Of a stretch of DNA of 64,000 bases, positions 1 through 12,300 are shown piece after piece. Below the pieces are notes generated by a model. It was not told the DNA's origin. It did not search any database and saw only the letters and a program-made list of their open reading frames with translations. This DNA is from Dreissena polymorpha. Its lineage: Eukaryota; Mollusca; Bivalvia; Myida; Dreissenidae. The position numbers and the translations under genes were made by a program. Where the stretch lies: NCBI RefSeq assembly GCF_020536995.1, contig NC_068356.1:29721835-29785834 (forward strand), in the 5' to 3' direction. Each line of letters starts with the position of its first letter. Position 1 is the stretch's first letter.

Positions 1-2178
1 TCTAATTTTGTTTGTAGGTACGTTACATACTGATCTAGTGAACGTATTTTGAGCCAGAGGGATCAAGGTCATTGTTAAGTAAAAAAGGAACTAGAGGTTC
101 CACACAGTAATTTTAGTTTGGGTGGAGTTTTTCAGTAAATGTGTGTATGAAGCTTACGAGAAGCAGTATCTTCAGATAACATTTGGGGCCGATGGGATTA
201 AAGTTTCTCAAATATATAAACAATTTCCACTCAGTAAGTAGCTAACATGCAGAAATTAAGATTGCCTTGAAGGCCAATTGGGTCAAGGTCACTTTTAATT
301 TAAAAAAAAGGAAAGTGGTTTTTGCTAAATAACTTTAATCTCCAGGGAGGTTTTGTTCTATAAATTTCTGTGGAGGCAGCTTATATGTCAACCTTGCTTA
401 CAAAGTAAATTAAATTCAACTGAATGAATTGGAAATCATTCGAAAATATTATATCTCGGCATGGTCACATTGCTTGTTTAAATTTTTTAGTTTAATCTTT
501 TAATTTACATATACTTAATAGGCAAGAAATAGTCAAGCCGGCTGTCTTGGGACAGGCTGTTGTTTGTGTTGCAATGTCACGCATGGGCTGTCCCTTCAGT
601 GTGTGTTGTTACCAGATCGGGTTCTATCCTCCATGATGACAAGCAAAACAGAAACTAAACATTATTTAGTCAAAATTTTTAAAATAGAATCAATGTTATG
701 TACTGTAAATATGCCATAATAACAATATGTGTGAATCCTTTTGCATTGGAAGCATGTATGGTAAGACATAACTTAAAACTTGATGTGATTTCCATTTTTA
801 AGAAACTGAAGGCAATTTTTAGTAAGGACCTTTGTGCATATTGACCTTGGTGATTTTATCACTTTACAACTGTTACTAATGTCTACCTTATAATTTATGC
901 ACATTGTTTTTGCATGTCCTGCAATGTAGATTGTAAGTAAATGCACTTTCAAATGTGACAAATACAGTTGGTGTTGTGATGTTTTTATTTACCAAGCATA
1001 TCCTAATTAATAATATTAGTTGACAAGCACATTCCAGGCCGTGTATATCAGTCTTTCTTGTTTTTATTAAAGTTTTCTATGCACTAAAAATACACATATT
1101 TTTGTTAAAATATTTCACTCAATACACATGCTGGTGCTATCGAAATAGACAAAAAATATCAAAAACTTGGTCTCATTGGTTCAATATCTTGGTCATTAGA
1201 GAAAATAAGAACAAGATTGTGAACACTGAATATCCATCACATATTTATTGCCTAATCTTCATGTGTGAGAACATTTGTCCCAGTGATATCTCAGTCGCTT
1301 TCATATCTTGGTCTCGTATCAAAAACTAGGACCATGTTTCAAATAAACTTAAAAGCTTTCACACACTTTAAAGACCACACTTTTGCACAAATATAATTAA
1401 TCTTGGGGAGTTGGGCACAATAATTTTGTTCAATTGATACATTGGCTAAGTTTTAAATAATTCTTGAAACATCAAAACAATTTAGTTTTTTGAGATCTGA
1501 TCAGGTGAAAGACCTGGGGCCTAATTTGCCTTCTGTATGAAATGATTTCATGTTTTGAAAAAATAAATATACCACACTTGCTATCTATTGAAATATTTCT
1601 ATACATTCTTTCAAAACTCGTTCGAAGAAACCTATCTGTATGTGCCATAATAACCAAATGTGTTCATATTGTCACTCTTTATTGATTTATATGTATATAA
1701 GTACAATTTATATTGAACTAACCATTTACTTGATGTTGTTATGTAATTGGTCAATATCAGCATGGTTGTGTATTTTTGTTATTGATTCTAAATTCTTCAA
1801 TAATAGAATAAACAAACTTCTATTTGTCTTCATTCTTTTATAAATAGTTATCCACCATAGTATTATAGCACCCACGTACGCATTTATTATTATTTTGAGC
1901 AAGAAAATAATTGGTGTAAACTACTTTACAATATTTATGGACTAGCAATGCCCATTTTACAGATACACAATTGATTTGATAACCAGACGTGTTTAAAAAA
2001 TTGGAGCTATAAACGCATTTTTCTTTTTACAAGCAAGCATTCATAGCTGTCCAAATGAGGTTAATCAAATCACAAATGGAGGCGAATGCTTCTGGTCCAG
2101 CAATGTGTTTAACATTTATTAGCATGACACCCCATCATACAAACTGTAAAAGGCATATGAAATAAAGCACATGCATAT
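1..2178. other. Gene-free left flank with old repeat fragments
   Basis: No coding exon recognised. About 30-310 contains degraded pieces of the bivalve repeat type with TCAAGGTCA blocks. The remainder is AT-rich and unassigned. Confidence 0.5.
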
Positions 2179-2436
2179 TATCCCCCGCCATAGGCGGAAG
2201 GATATTGTTTTGGTGTTGTCCGTCCGTCCGGCACTTTTGTGTCCAGAGCCATATCTTGGAAGTGCTGTGGCGGATTTCATTTAAACTTTGTATGAGTATA
2301 TATATGGATAAGAGGATGATGCACGCCACATGGCATTGTCCACCATCTGTTAATAACGGAGTATTGGCCCTTTGTATCTTAAAAAAATGCTTTTTTAGTG
2401 TCAAATGTAACACTTTTGTGTCCAGAACCATATAGA

Positions 2437-2469
<33 letters not shown>

Positions 2470-2498
2470 CGGGAATCAATTCAATGAATTTGCTTGTT
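2179..2498 (+). repeat. Dispersed element, TATCCCCCGCC-type, short copy
   Basis: Starts tatcccccgccatagg and ends near caattcaatgaatttgcttg. The same family occurs at 8328-9096, where the far end is ggcgggggata, so the ends are inverted repeats. This copy has lost most of its middle, with a G homopolymer at the break. Confidence 0.7.
2438..2469 (+). repeat. 32-base G homopolymer
   Basis: An uninterrupted run of 32 G, then C and three more G, inside the TATCCCCCGCC-family copy. It can form G-quadruplexes and is prone to length error in assembly. Confidence 0.95.
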
Positions 2499-3216
2499 GC
2501 ATTCAGATTTAACATTAAAAACTTTCTTTACATATTAATCTTGAAGTGTATAGTTTAAGGTTAAGCAATTATTTGGACTTTTAACCAAAAAAAAATCAAT
2601 TTATCAAACTTCACTTTACATTGCAAATCAATCTAAAAAATTTTTTTACATGTGGATGCAATCAATAAAGGCCAGCAGTTTTATGTTATATTTAAAATTA
2701 TTCAAACAAGACTTAACGGTATAATAGGCTATAAATTGTACTTCATACTAAAATATCGAACATTTTAAAAGCATAGGTTAGAGAAAATGCAACAAAACAA
2801 GTAATCTTTTAAAGATCTAATTATCATGCGTTTTTTTGTTCACAATTACGTTATATAAAATACCCATTTAATCAACAATAGAGTATTCATTTTTATCTAG
2901 AGTTGCAATATAGTGTTCTTTTGATCCTTATTACCACATTAGTTGTATATACACCCCGCAGCACTCGAGAAAATAGCTTACTGTTATGATTTCAATTCTG
3001 TTATGTTTACAGAGGTAAACTTGTTCGTTTAAAGAAATTAATGTTTAATATTACTTGTGTTTGGCCTCCAGAAATCCGATTGTCCGATACATCAAGGGAT
3101 TTCACACATTGAAGAAGCTCTAGGGGGAAACTGGTACGGGAGCATCAGTTTGGCTTTAAGAGGATTGTGGCTATATGGCACAATATCCTAGTCTGTTGTG
3201 CTAGCTTGATATTATT
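2499..3216. other. AT-rich stretch with no recognised feature
   Basis: No exon, RNA gene or clear repeat seen. Confidence 0.4.
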
Positions 3217-3530
3217 ATACCCCCACTAAACGAAATTTAGGGGGGTATATAGAAGTGAGCTTGTCTGTCTGACGGTCAGACCGTGTCCACTCTCTTATTC
3301 AAGTAGTTTTGATCCGATCTTCACCAAACTTGGTCAGAAGTTGAATCTACATGATGTGTAGGCCAAGTTGGAACAAGGGTCATGGCAGGTCAAAAACTAG
3401 GTCACGTGGGTCACTTAGTGCGTTTTAAACATTGAGCATGGTGTCCGCTCTCTAATTCACGTACTTTTCATCCGATCTTCACCACACTTGGTCAGAAGTT
3501 GTATCTAGATGATGTCTAGTTTGAACTGTT
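3217..3530 (+). repeat. Two-unit copy of the 156-bp repeat family
   Basis: Begins tatacccccactaaacg and contains two units with tcttcaccaaacttggtcag and aggtcacgtgggtcactta blocks. These match the long array at 46980-49205. Confidence 0.75.
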
Positions 3531-5599
3531 TTCTTCCAAGATATTAAATGCTTGAATGAATACTACTGTGCACAAAAGGCTAGAGTGGATGTAGAAAATT
3601 CACAGATCTGTAGCGTAGTAAGTGCATATTATGAATTTGGATAGATTTTCTTAACAGCAATGTGATTTAAATATACTTACAAGAAATAAATGGCACACAC
3701 ACATGCTTTAGTTTTTATTGTCAATAAATATATGGTAAATAATCATACGTACATAATTAAGTACACTTCTGACAGTTGATGCTTTGAGTCGGTCTCTGGG
3801 AAAACTGGGCGTAATGCATTTTCCCACATGAGCCGGTGCAATCCGTAGTTGACTGGTCATTTGGGACACTACACACATGCATTAAGTGCGGGTCAATTAT
3901 AACATAAAATCACACATTAATACAATGGCAAGAAAATCTGGATATACACATGTGAAGTAAATACATTTTAAGGGAATAATGTGACAAGACTCGTGATCAT
4001 GTTAAAATATCAGCAGTAGCTATTGATTCTTATTTTTATAGAAGTTATAAAAATATTACCTGGTACATATAAATAAAAATCTGACTAGCATATATTATTG
4101 CATGCATTGTAAAATAGCACACAACTGTTTAATAAGTAAAAAAGCCTCTAAAGAAAAAAAAACAACAATGATTGACAAACAGCTGTAAAGTAGCTGTAAA
4201 CATAGCAACATTCACACACACTATTTTTGGGCGATTCTTAATGGTTTTACTTGTATTTTCTGCGGTTCAATCTAGGGGTAACAGTACAGGCCTGACCATT
4301 AGAGAAGATATCCAGCCTAGTGGCTGAGACTTTGTTTACCGGTAGACATAATTTCTAATGCACAGTCGTTCCTCAATTGAGATACTACTCCAGTGTGACT
4401 TGGTAACCTGTAAATGCTTGCATGAATCGTCTAGTGTCAGTGCTCTGAGCAGTTTGAATTTCCATAAATTGTCCCTGATCAAAGAACGCAGCAGCTGGAC
4501 AACCATTGTCAATCCTTGTGTCCACTTCATGACATTTTGTTTAAGGAAATAATGTATTTACTCACAGTTAGCATTTGTGCAATTAAATTTGACCATTCCA
4601 TTCTTGTCTGGCTCGTTGACCTTTTCTTGCAGATGAGGCTTTAACTTTTTTCTAAAGTACCTTGAAAATCAAGCTGAAATGTGTGAACCTTTCATTTCAT
4701 AGTCATTGCACTTTGATTAAAAATATGGAATTATCAGCTGTGCTTATTTCATCGTAACTAAACATCATAACGAGCAGTGTTTTCTTTCATTTTCAGTTAC
4801 TGGTGCTGTAGATGCCTTGTGTACAATATAATATGTGTGCTGGTGGGGAATGTTTCTTCAATGGTTTTTACCACTGCTGTTTCGTTGTCACTGCTAATTG
4901 TCAGGTTCTTAAGGTTGTGACCTAATTTCAGTTTCAGGCGGTTAAAAAAAATTGAATATATGTTTATTGTCTTGTGTAAACATTTGGCCTATGAATCATG
5001 GTAATTGCTCTTTTGAGGAACAGAAAAAGATATTTTCTTGTAGGCCATGACTGAGCTTAAAAGTCTTATCCACACCAAGGACTTATGACCACAGCAGCAA
5101 TAATTCTCTATGTAAGCTATATGTGCATCAGTGTACAACATGTTATGGGTTTTCCACTGTATATTACGATAGGTAATTGCATCTTCCTTACAATTTTATA
5201 GAGCTGTACAAAACATTCCTGGGATAGAGCATACTTGGTAAATCTGATGTAGATAACAATTACACATTAAATGAAATGAGCAAGTGTAAACAGAAGCAAT
5301 AATAGTTCAGCACCTTTGATGATTATTTAACGTGGTGAAAATAAATACTTAATGTAAAACAATATCACAGCTCTTTTGATTTCATGATATGTTGATTGTC
5401 ATAAATAAAGTTCCATTTCAAATAGAGGTAAATCAATGAGACAATTATACACATTTAACAAAATAACTGCATCCTGTTATGTAAAAACAAATGGACATAT
5501 GATTATCAAACCCTATGTGTATTATGAAATTTTATAAACTTCTTTAACAATGCACAATTTGTTGTAAAAGTTTGTATAATAACAAAAATAACAACCTTA
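3531..5599. other. Gene-free flank, possible distal 3' sequence
   Basis: AT-rich. A fragment of the ubiquitous short repeat (gggaaaactgggcgtaatgc) lies near 3797. AATAAA near 3684 and its reverse complement near 3715 could be polyadenylation signals, but nothing ties them to a gene. Confidence 0.35.
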
Positions 5600-5607
5600 G
5601 CATAATT

Positions 5608-5762
5608 ATTTATGCCAGCATCATAGAATAAAAGCATATAGACCTCAAATGTATGCCAGCATCATAGAATAAAAGCCTATAGACCACAAAAGTATGCCAG
5701 CATCATATAATAAAAGCCTATATACCACAAATGTGTGCTAGCATCATAAAATTAAATGCTTT
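5608..5762 (+). repeat. Minisatellite of about 45-bp units, 3-4 copies
   Basis: Repeated units of tgccagcatcatagaataaa followed by agcctatagaccacaaa. Copies differ by a few bases, and weaker degenerate units may extend to about 6000. Confidence 0.75.
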
Positions 5763-6245
5763 ATCTTCAGTATTTATGCAACCATGAGAACGAAAACAAC
5801 CCATGGTACAATTATTTGTGCTAATATAAGAGCATTAAAAGTATATATAGAACAAGTTTAAATATTTGCATCAGAGCAACAACAATCTTTATAAAACATG
5901 TTTATGCTGGCAATAATGAAATATCATCTAATCTTACATTATTTATGCAAGCCATTGAACAATAAATGCCTTAAATAATCCGTTCAGTCATTTGTGCTAA
6001 CATCATAGCAACAACACAAGTATTTAGTTCTGTCCCGCTCAGAAGCAAAGTGAAAATATGTTTTTGCAATCAGTCAAAAACCAGAACAGTCTGCAAGTTA
6101 CTCGCAGTCTGTTACGGTTTTATGCTGTTTGCTGCTCATCAGAATCTAAGGGTTATACATTGAATCTAGTAAGACAGGTCTTTCATTTAATCTGATGTTC
6201 TTAAGGACAACAAACATGTCAAAGTGCTTATCTGAGTGCTAAGAG

Positions 6246-6396
6246 TTAATAGGCAAGCATGAGTGCAATCACAAGGAGCCTGTCCACAGTGTGTATCCTG
6301 TGTGCAGCCTGCAACAGACGGACACCTGCTCCAAGACAGTCCACTTGGGCGGCGGGCATGCCTTCCAGATCTGTCACATGGGCTGCTCCCACCAGT
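6246..6396 (-). CDS. mtnK: MTRK terminal exon with stop
   Basis: Completes EIIRRLVGAAHVTDLEGM and ends TVDRLLVIALMLAY then TAA. This matches the family's IGLAHVADL segment and short C-terminal helix. Acceptor is attacag. A dispersed MITE-like repeat starts only about 25 bases upstream of the exon. Confidence 0.85.
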
Positions 6397-9300
6397 CTGT
6401 AATTCAGGCAGAGAATTTATTAAGATGCATTCTAGGAGAAACTGGGCTTTATGCATGTGCGTAAAGTGTACTTCCAGATTAGTGTGTGCAGTCTGCAAAG
6501 GCCAATCAGGAACAACACTTTCCGCCTAGACTGGATTTATGTTTAGACAAGAGCTTGTCACAGTAGTGCCAAATCCCCGCCGAAATGTGTTTTCTTGTAT
6601 GAGAACATTCTGTTTTAGAGAGTAGAATAATATTTGTAAAACATGGAATCTGTGTCATCTACCCGGTGTTTATATTTCAAGGATCAATTAGTTATATAGT
6701 GTTGGAGTTATGCTGTAGGCAATATGCTGTATGGAGTAGGCAATTAAAAAACTACAGCCGATAGAGTTATGGTTCATGTTCACTGCACTTTTCCTAGTTG
6801 CCATCTGTTTATATTTCTAGTTTCAAGTAAATCCCTTCAGTTGATATAGATTTATGCTCCGGACAAAAATTTACTTTGAAATTAAATAAAGGGAGATAAT
6901 TCAAAAACTAAGGTTGGTAGAGTTATGGTTCTTAGTCACTGCACTTCTCCTACTTGCCATCTGTTTATATTTCAAGTTTCAAGTAAATGCCTTCAGTAGA
7001 TTTAGAGTTATGCTCTGGACAAAAATTTACTATGAAATTAAATAAAGGGAGATAATTAAAAAAATAAGGTAGATAGAGTTATGGTTCTTAGTCACTGCTC
7101 TTCTCCTACTTGCCATCTGTTTATATTTCAAGTTTCAAGTAAATCCCTTCAGTAGATGCAGAGTTATGCTCCGGACAAAAATTTAGTTTGAAATTATATA
7201 AAAGGGAAAATAATTCAAAAATTAAGGTAGATAGAGTTATGGTTCTTGGTCACTGCACTTCTCCTAGTGCCATCTGTTTATATTTCAAGTTTCAAGTAAA
7301 TCCGTTAAGTAGTTTTAGAGGTATGCTCCGGACAAAGTTTCGGACGGACGCACAGACGGACGCACAGACGGACAGGACCAATAACTATATCCGAATTGTT
7401 TTTTGGCGGGGATAAAAAGACATCTGTTACACAAAAAATTGCTTAAAAGCATAAAGTATTGCCCCTGAATAGCTTGTGCAGACTGCACATGCACTTAACC
7501 TAGTTTTCCCAACATGTGGTTAAATTTGTTTATGTGTTTAAAAAGATGTTTTCTTTTATACCTAATGATTAAATATGACATTTCTGCATTGAAATAACAG
7601 CAGTGAAAATAAACATTCTGTTATTTTCACCGCTGCACTACTCGTGGAAATATATTTTCTGTGATCACTCATGAAATAACAAATGATCTTACACTGACAT
7701 GAACAAATATCCTCTATTAATTATGCTCAGTAGTGAGATATGGAAAAAAAACATTATTATATCACCAATATATCAGAATTGTTTTATATAAAATGATATC
7801 AGAAGTCAACAACCATCATTATAACCTCTATAGCATGTATGTCAAGGATGTACTCAAACATATGAATAGACTATTTGTATAATTTTATAAAGTTGACCTT
7901 TAAATTAGTGTGCACAGTCCAATCTGGGATAACACTTTCAGCCTAGACATTTGAGATTGAGATTGTCATTTAGCTTCCTTACACCAAACATTTCCATACA
8001 AGCAGAAAGTGATGTCCCTGATTAGCCTTTGCGGTAAGCACAGGCTACCCTGGGTTGATGCTTTACAGACATGCATTTCAAGCGACTGGCTAATATGGTT
8101 CTAACATTACCTTCTGATGATTTCACAGCCTGCAAAGCCAGCCACCTCTGACACAAGGTTTTCAATGTAAGTAGCTCTGTCCAGTCCAGTGAAGGCTGTC
8201 ATATGCTCAAGATACACTGACACTGGAAAAACAGAAAGCAAAATAGAACTGTGGACATTCATTTACTTACAAGAGAGCAAGTTCATGATGTACTGAATAT
8301 CTCAAAATAACAGTTATCTTCCTTTTTTATCCCCCGCCATAGGCGTAGGGATATTTTGTTTTGGCGTTGTCCGTCTGTCCGCACTTTTGTGTCCGGAGCC
8401 ATATCTTGGAAGTGCTTAGGCGGATTTCATTGAAACTTGGTATGAGTATATATATGGATGGATAAGATGATGATGCACGCCAAATGGCATTTTACGACAT
8501 CTGTTAATAACGGAGATATGGCCCTTTGTATCTTGAAAAAATGCTTTTAAATATAAGCTTAGAGCTTTATCTCCATTAACACATGAGCCAGAGCCATGAA
8601 ACTTGCCATAGTTGTTCTCAATCGTCTGGGGGTGCTTCACATTCAACATCCATAATCCTAGGAGCTAAGGTCAAGGTCACACATTGAGGTCAAAGGTCAC
8701 AAACTTGATGAATTATTCATTATTTAGTCATTCCTTTACTATTTATCAAGGGATTTTGTAATAACTGTGCACAATTGTTCTCCATTATCTTGCTGAGTGT
8801 CAAATATAAGATCCAGGTTGTTAGGGTCATGGTCAAAGTCACACACAAACGTAAAAATCGCACATTTTGATTTAATATGCCTTATTTGGTAAGGAATCTA
8901 CCATACTAAAAGGGATTCTCAAAATGTCCTGATTTAATTGTTCTCAATTATCAGGCAGTGCAAGACCTATGTGTTTGAGTTAAAAAATAATTGACAAAAG
9001 GCACAACCCTTCACTTATACCTTTTCTTTTAGTTTTACACCCATCCATAAACAAAATTTATTTGGCGGGGGATATCAATTCAACCAATTTGCTTGTTTTT
9101 ATTATATCTTCACTGCCTTTGAAAATGTGTCTGGTCCAGTAGAAAAACATGGCTGTCATGGAGCAAGGCAGTTTTCTGTATTTGGCTATTGTTAAATCAT
9201 TTGAACTCTATGCAATTCACATTTCACCCACTCTTCATAAAACTTTGCTGAGAACATTGAAAATGTTTTTATGTCTACAGTGAAACCTTAAGAGTCAGGA

Positions 9301-12300
9301 GAGTTTTGTTCTTTGAGGTGAATGGCTTAGAAACTTTTGAAAGCTTTTTTTTTTAAATGAAACTGTAAAATAATGTTGCAACTTAAATGGTTGAATTATT
9401 GCAAAACTAAATTGTATAGCCTTTATTGAAAAGCCTTAATTGATGACGGGTAGTATTTTATTGAGTAAGGAGGTTTTTACTTGAAATTAAGAAATTAATA
9501 GATATCTATAACTGGCTCCAATTATTGGATTTTTGTCAAATCAGTTTGGGACTCCACATTTTTCTAGGAAGAGTCCCATGGACGGACAGTGTGATCACTA
9601 TAGCCCTCCTTCGGATGCATTAAAACATTACATACAATTATTTTCTACCTAATTTTAGTTCAGCACAAATATTTATGTTAAAGAAGGACAACTCTTACTT
9701 GTCCTATTTAACTTTCCTTTATTAGTTTCCCCTGACTCAAACTTTATGACAAGAAAAACATAAGTGTTTTATTTCCCCTGGCCAAAACTGCCTGTTGATA
9801 GTATAATTTTAGCAATGAACAAAATGTAACATAAAAATATTTTTACCAAATTGTTAGAGAAACCTGATTCCATTTTTACTTATTTACATTATTTTGGTTG
9901 AATGATTTTGTTTTTATAGACTGATGATTAAAATTTTAGAATGAAATGATTCATTTAAATGATCCAGAGTGTGCCTTGTTTACTGTTATTTGTGTTCTGA
10001 CCATGGTATATATAGTCTATGGTATGTAGGCAAGTGCTGAGGGTCCGCTGCACACAGTGTATCAAAGATCTAGATTGACTACGGTAAATCTAGACGAAAA
10101 AAAGTAATGTACTTGCTGTGTGTGTCCCTTGACTCTCATTTTGTTTCTATTACATATTTTTAGGCCAACTTTTCACAAGGTGCTCATGGTGAGCTTATGT
10201 GATTGCCTTTTGTTGGCCACCCATAGACAACATTTGCCTTGTGAACACTCTAGAGGCTACATGTATTGCCAGTCTATGTGAGACTGTTTGAATGACATCT
10301 GGGCCATGTTTGAAACTGGATCAAACACTAGTTTAAATTCATGTTCTTCTATAACATGTGAAGCTTTCTATTTCTACTACAAAGGAGTCTTTTTTTTTAC
10401 AAACAAAAAAGTCCATTGGGAATAGAGCTAAAATGTCAAAGTAACAAAAACAATAACATACAGGAACATTATAATACATCACATATGACAGGCTATATGA
10501 AAAAAGGAATAGCTTGCATTTGTAAAACCCTTTTTAGGTCTAATAAATGAAAGTTATTATCATTATTAAATGGACTTAACTATATATTTTTTTTACATCC
10601 TTGAGATTGTGCTCCAGACTTGTTTTGTAAAATAAACTCATCTGTTAAAAAATATTTGATGAGTGAAAACAAAAAGTTTAATATAAGGTAAGGGTTTTTA
10701 TGCAAAAATAAGATGTTTACAAAATATTGTTGATAGATGATTGTTATTTGACCCCTTTTCTAGACGGTAAAAAGGCACTGTATCAATAATTCTTAGTGGG
10801 ATAATAACAATGCTATATAGAAGTCGTACCTAGTTCTTTCCCCGCATCAATCATCAGATAGGCAAACTGTCGGTGCTCATCATTGTTGGTCTCAATACTC
10901 ATGTGTCTATAGTACTCAAATATCACGTTGGCCAGCAGCATTCCCACGTCAAATGATGCTGGGCCCACACACGCAAACTCTACATCAAACATACGAGCGT
11001 GGTCAGCATCGACCATGATCGATCCAGTATGAAGATCACCATGTAGTAGACATTCTTTCTTCTCCAAGAATAACTTCAGCATTCTGTTCGCAGTGCTTGT
11101 GACCTGCTCGTCTGCATATATCCTGTCCAGATGTTCGGCAATCTCCTGGGAACATCTGTTGTTGGTGCCCTCACACAGGAATGGGAATGTAAACACGTAC
11201 TGCTTGGTTAAGGTCACCATGTCAATGTTCCTGCAAATGATCGTGCATTGAAATGTAAACCAGTGCATAAGCAAAAGGTTTTAAAAGGTACATCATATGT
11301 CAAATAATGTAAGCCACGCAACATGATAAAAGATATGAATGTGAAAACTATCTAACATTTTTACACTTATGCATTCATTGGTTGATATTCAAAATGCCAT
11401 TTAAAACAGGGAAAGTCTTCCACTATCAACCCACTACATGTATCATCATGTGTGCAGCACTATACGAAACATACATACGGTAAGAATGTGATATTTTCTG
11501 AAAGTAGAATACAGAAAATCTTTGCTTAAATATCACCAAGAACAATATGTGCCCTTTAAAAACAGTTATGTTTGTAATTGTAATTTTCTAGGGATGGGAA
11601 CCAATATTCCAAATCGGACCAAATATTCTAATAAAAAATTCTGATTTGAATATTTGATTTTTATGCAAAGGAACTTAAGTGCAAACTCATATTTTTTGTT
11701 TAGTCCTGATGACTTTTTTGTATCATAGGCTCCAGAATGTTCATTTCAAAGTAGATATATAAGATAAATACAACATTTAGATTCTAACAAATATTAAGTA
11801 AATGCAAAGCACAATGCCACCCTAAAATATTTGGAATTATGTTGAAGTAATATGACGAAGTTGGCATGTAAAATAGTAGAGTATTGAAATAAATGAGGAT
11901 AATGATTGTATGTTAACCAGAAATATCTGATACATGTACCTTATGCAAATAAATTGTTTAGATTACAAAGGACGAACATTATAATAAGTTTTTGTTTTCA
12001 AAAATGATCTCTCTATCCCTTTTTCACCGATGCATATAGGATACAATTTATAGTGGTATTTGTTGCAATTAGGAACACTTCTTTGTTCTGGACGTTTGTA
12101 AGATCGGACATTTAAATCTAATGTTTAAAAATTAAATAACTGAATATATTCCTACAATAAAACATGTATATTTAATATCCTTTCAGTATTCATTCCCATA
12201 CCTAGTATTTTTTCAGACCTGATGATAAAATAAATCATTTTAACATATAAATAAATATTTAAAATAACTTTTGTTATTTTTTAAAGTCATGACCAACAGC

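Noticed and set aside
2135-2515. A 126-codon minus-strand open frame with a poly-Pro run
   Set aside because: The Pro run is the 32-G homopolymer read on the other strand and the rest is dispersed repeat.
4336-4552. Overlapping 64-codon frames on both strands
   Set aside because: No family resemblance and no splice or codon support. They look like chance ORFs.
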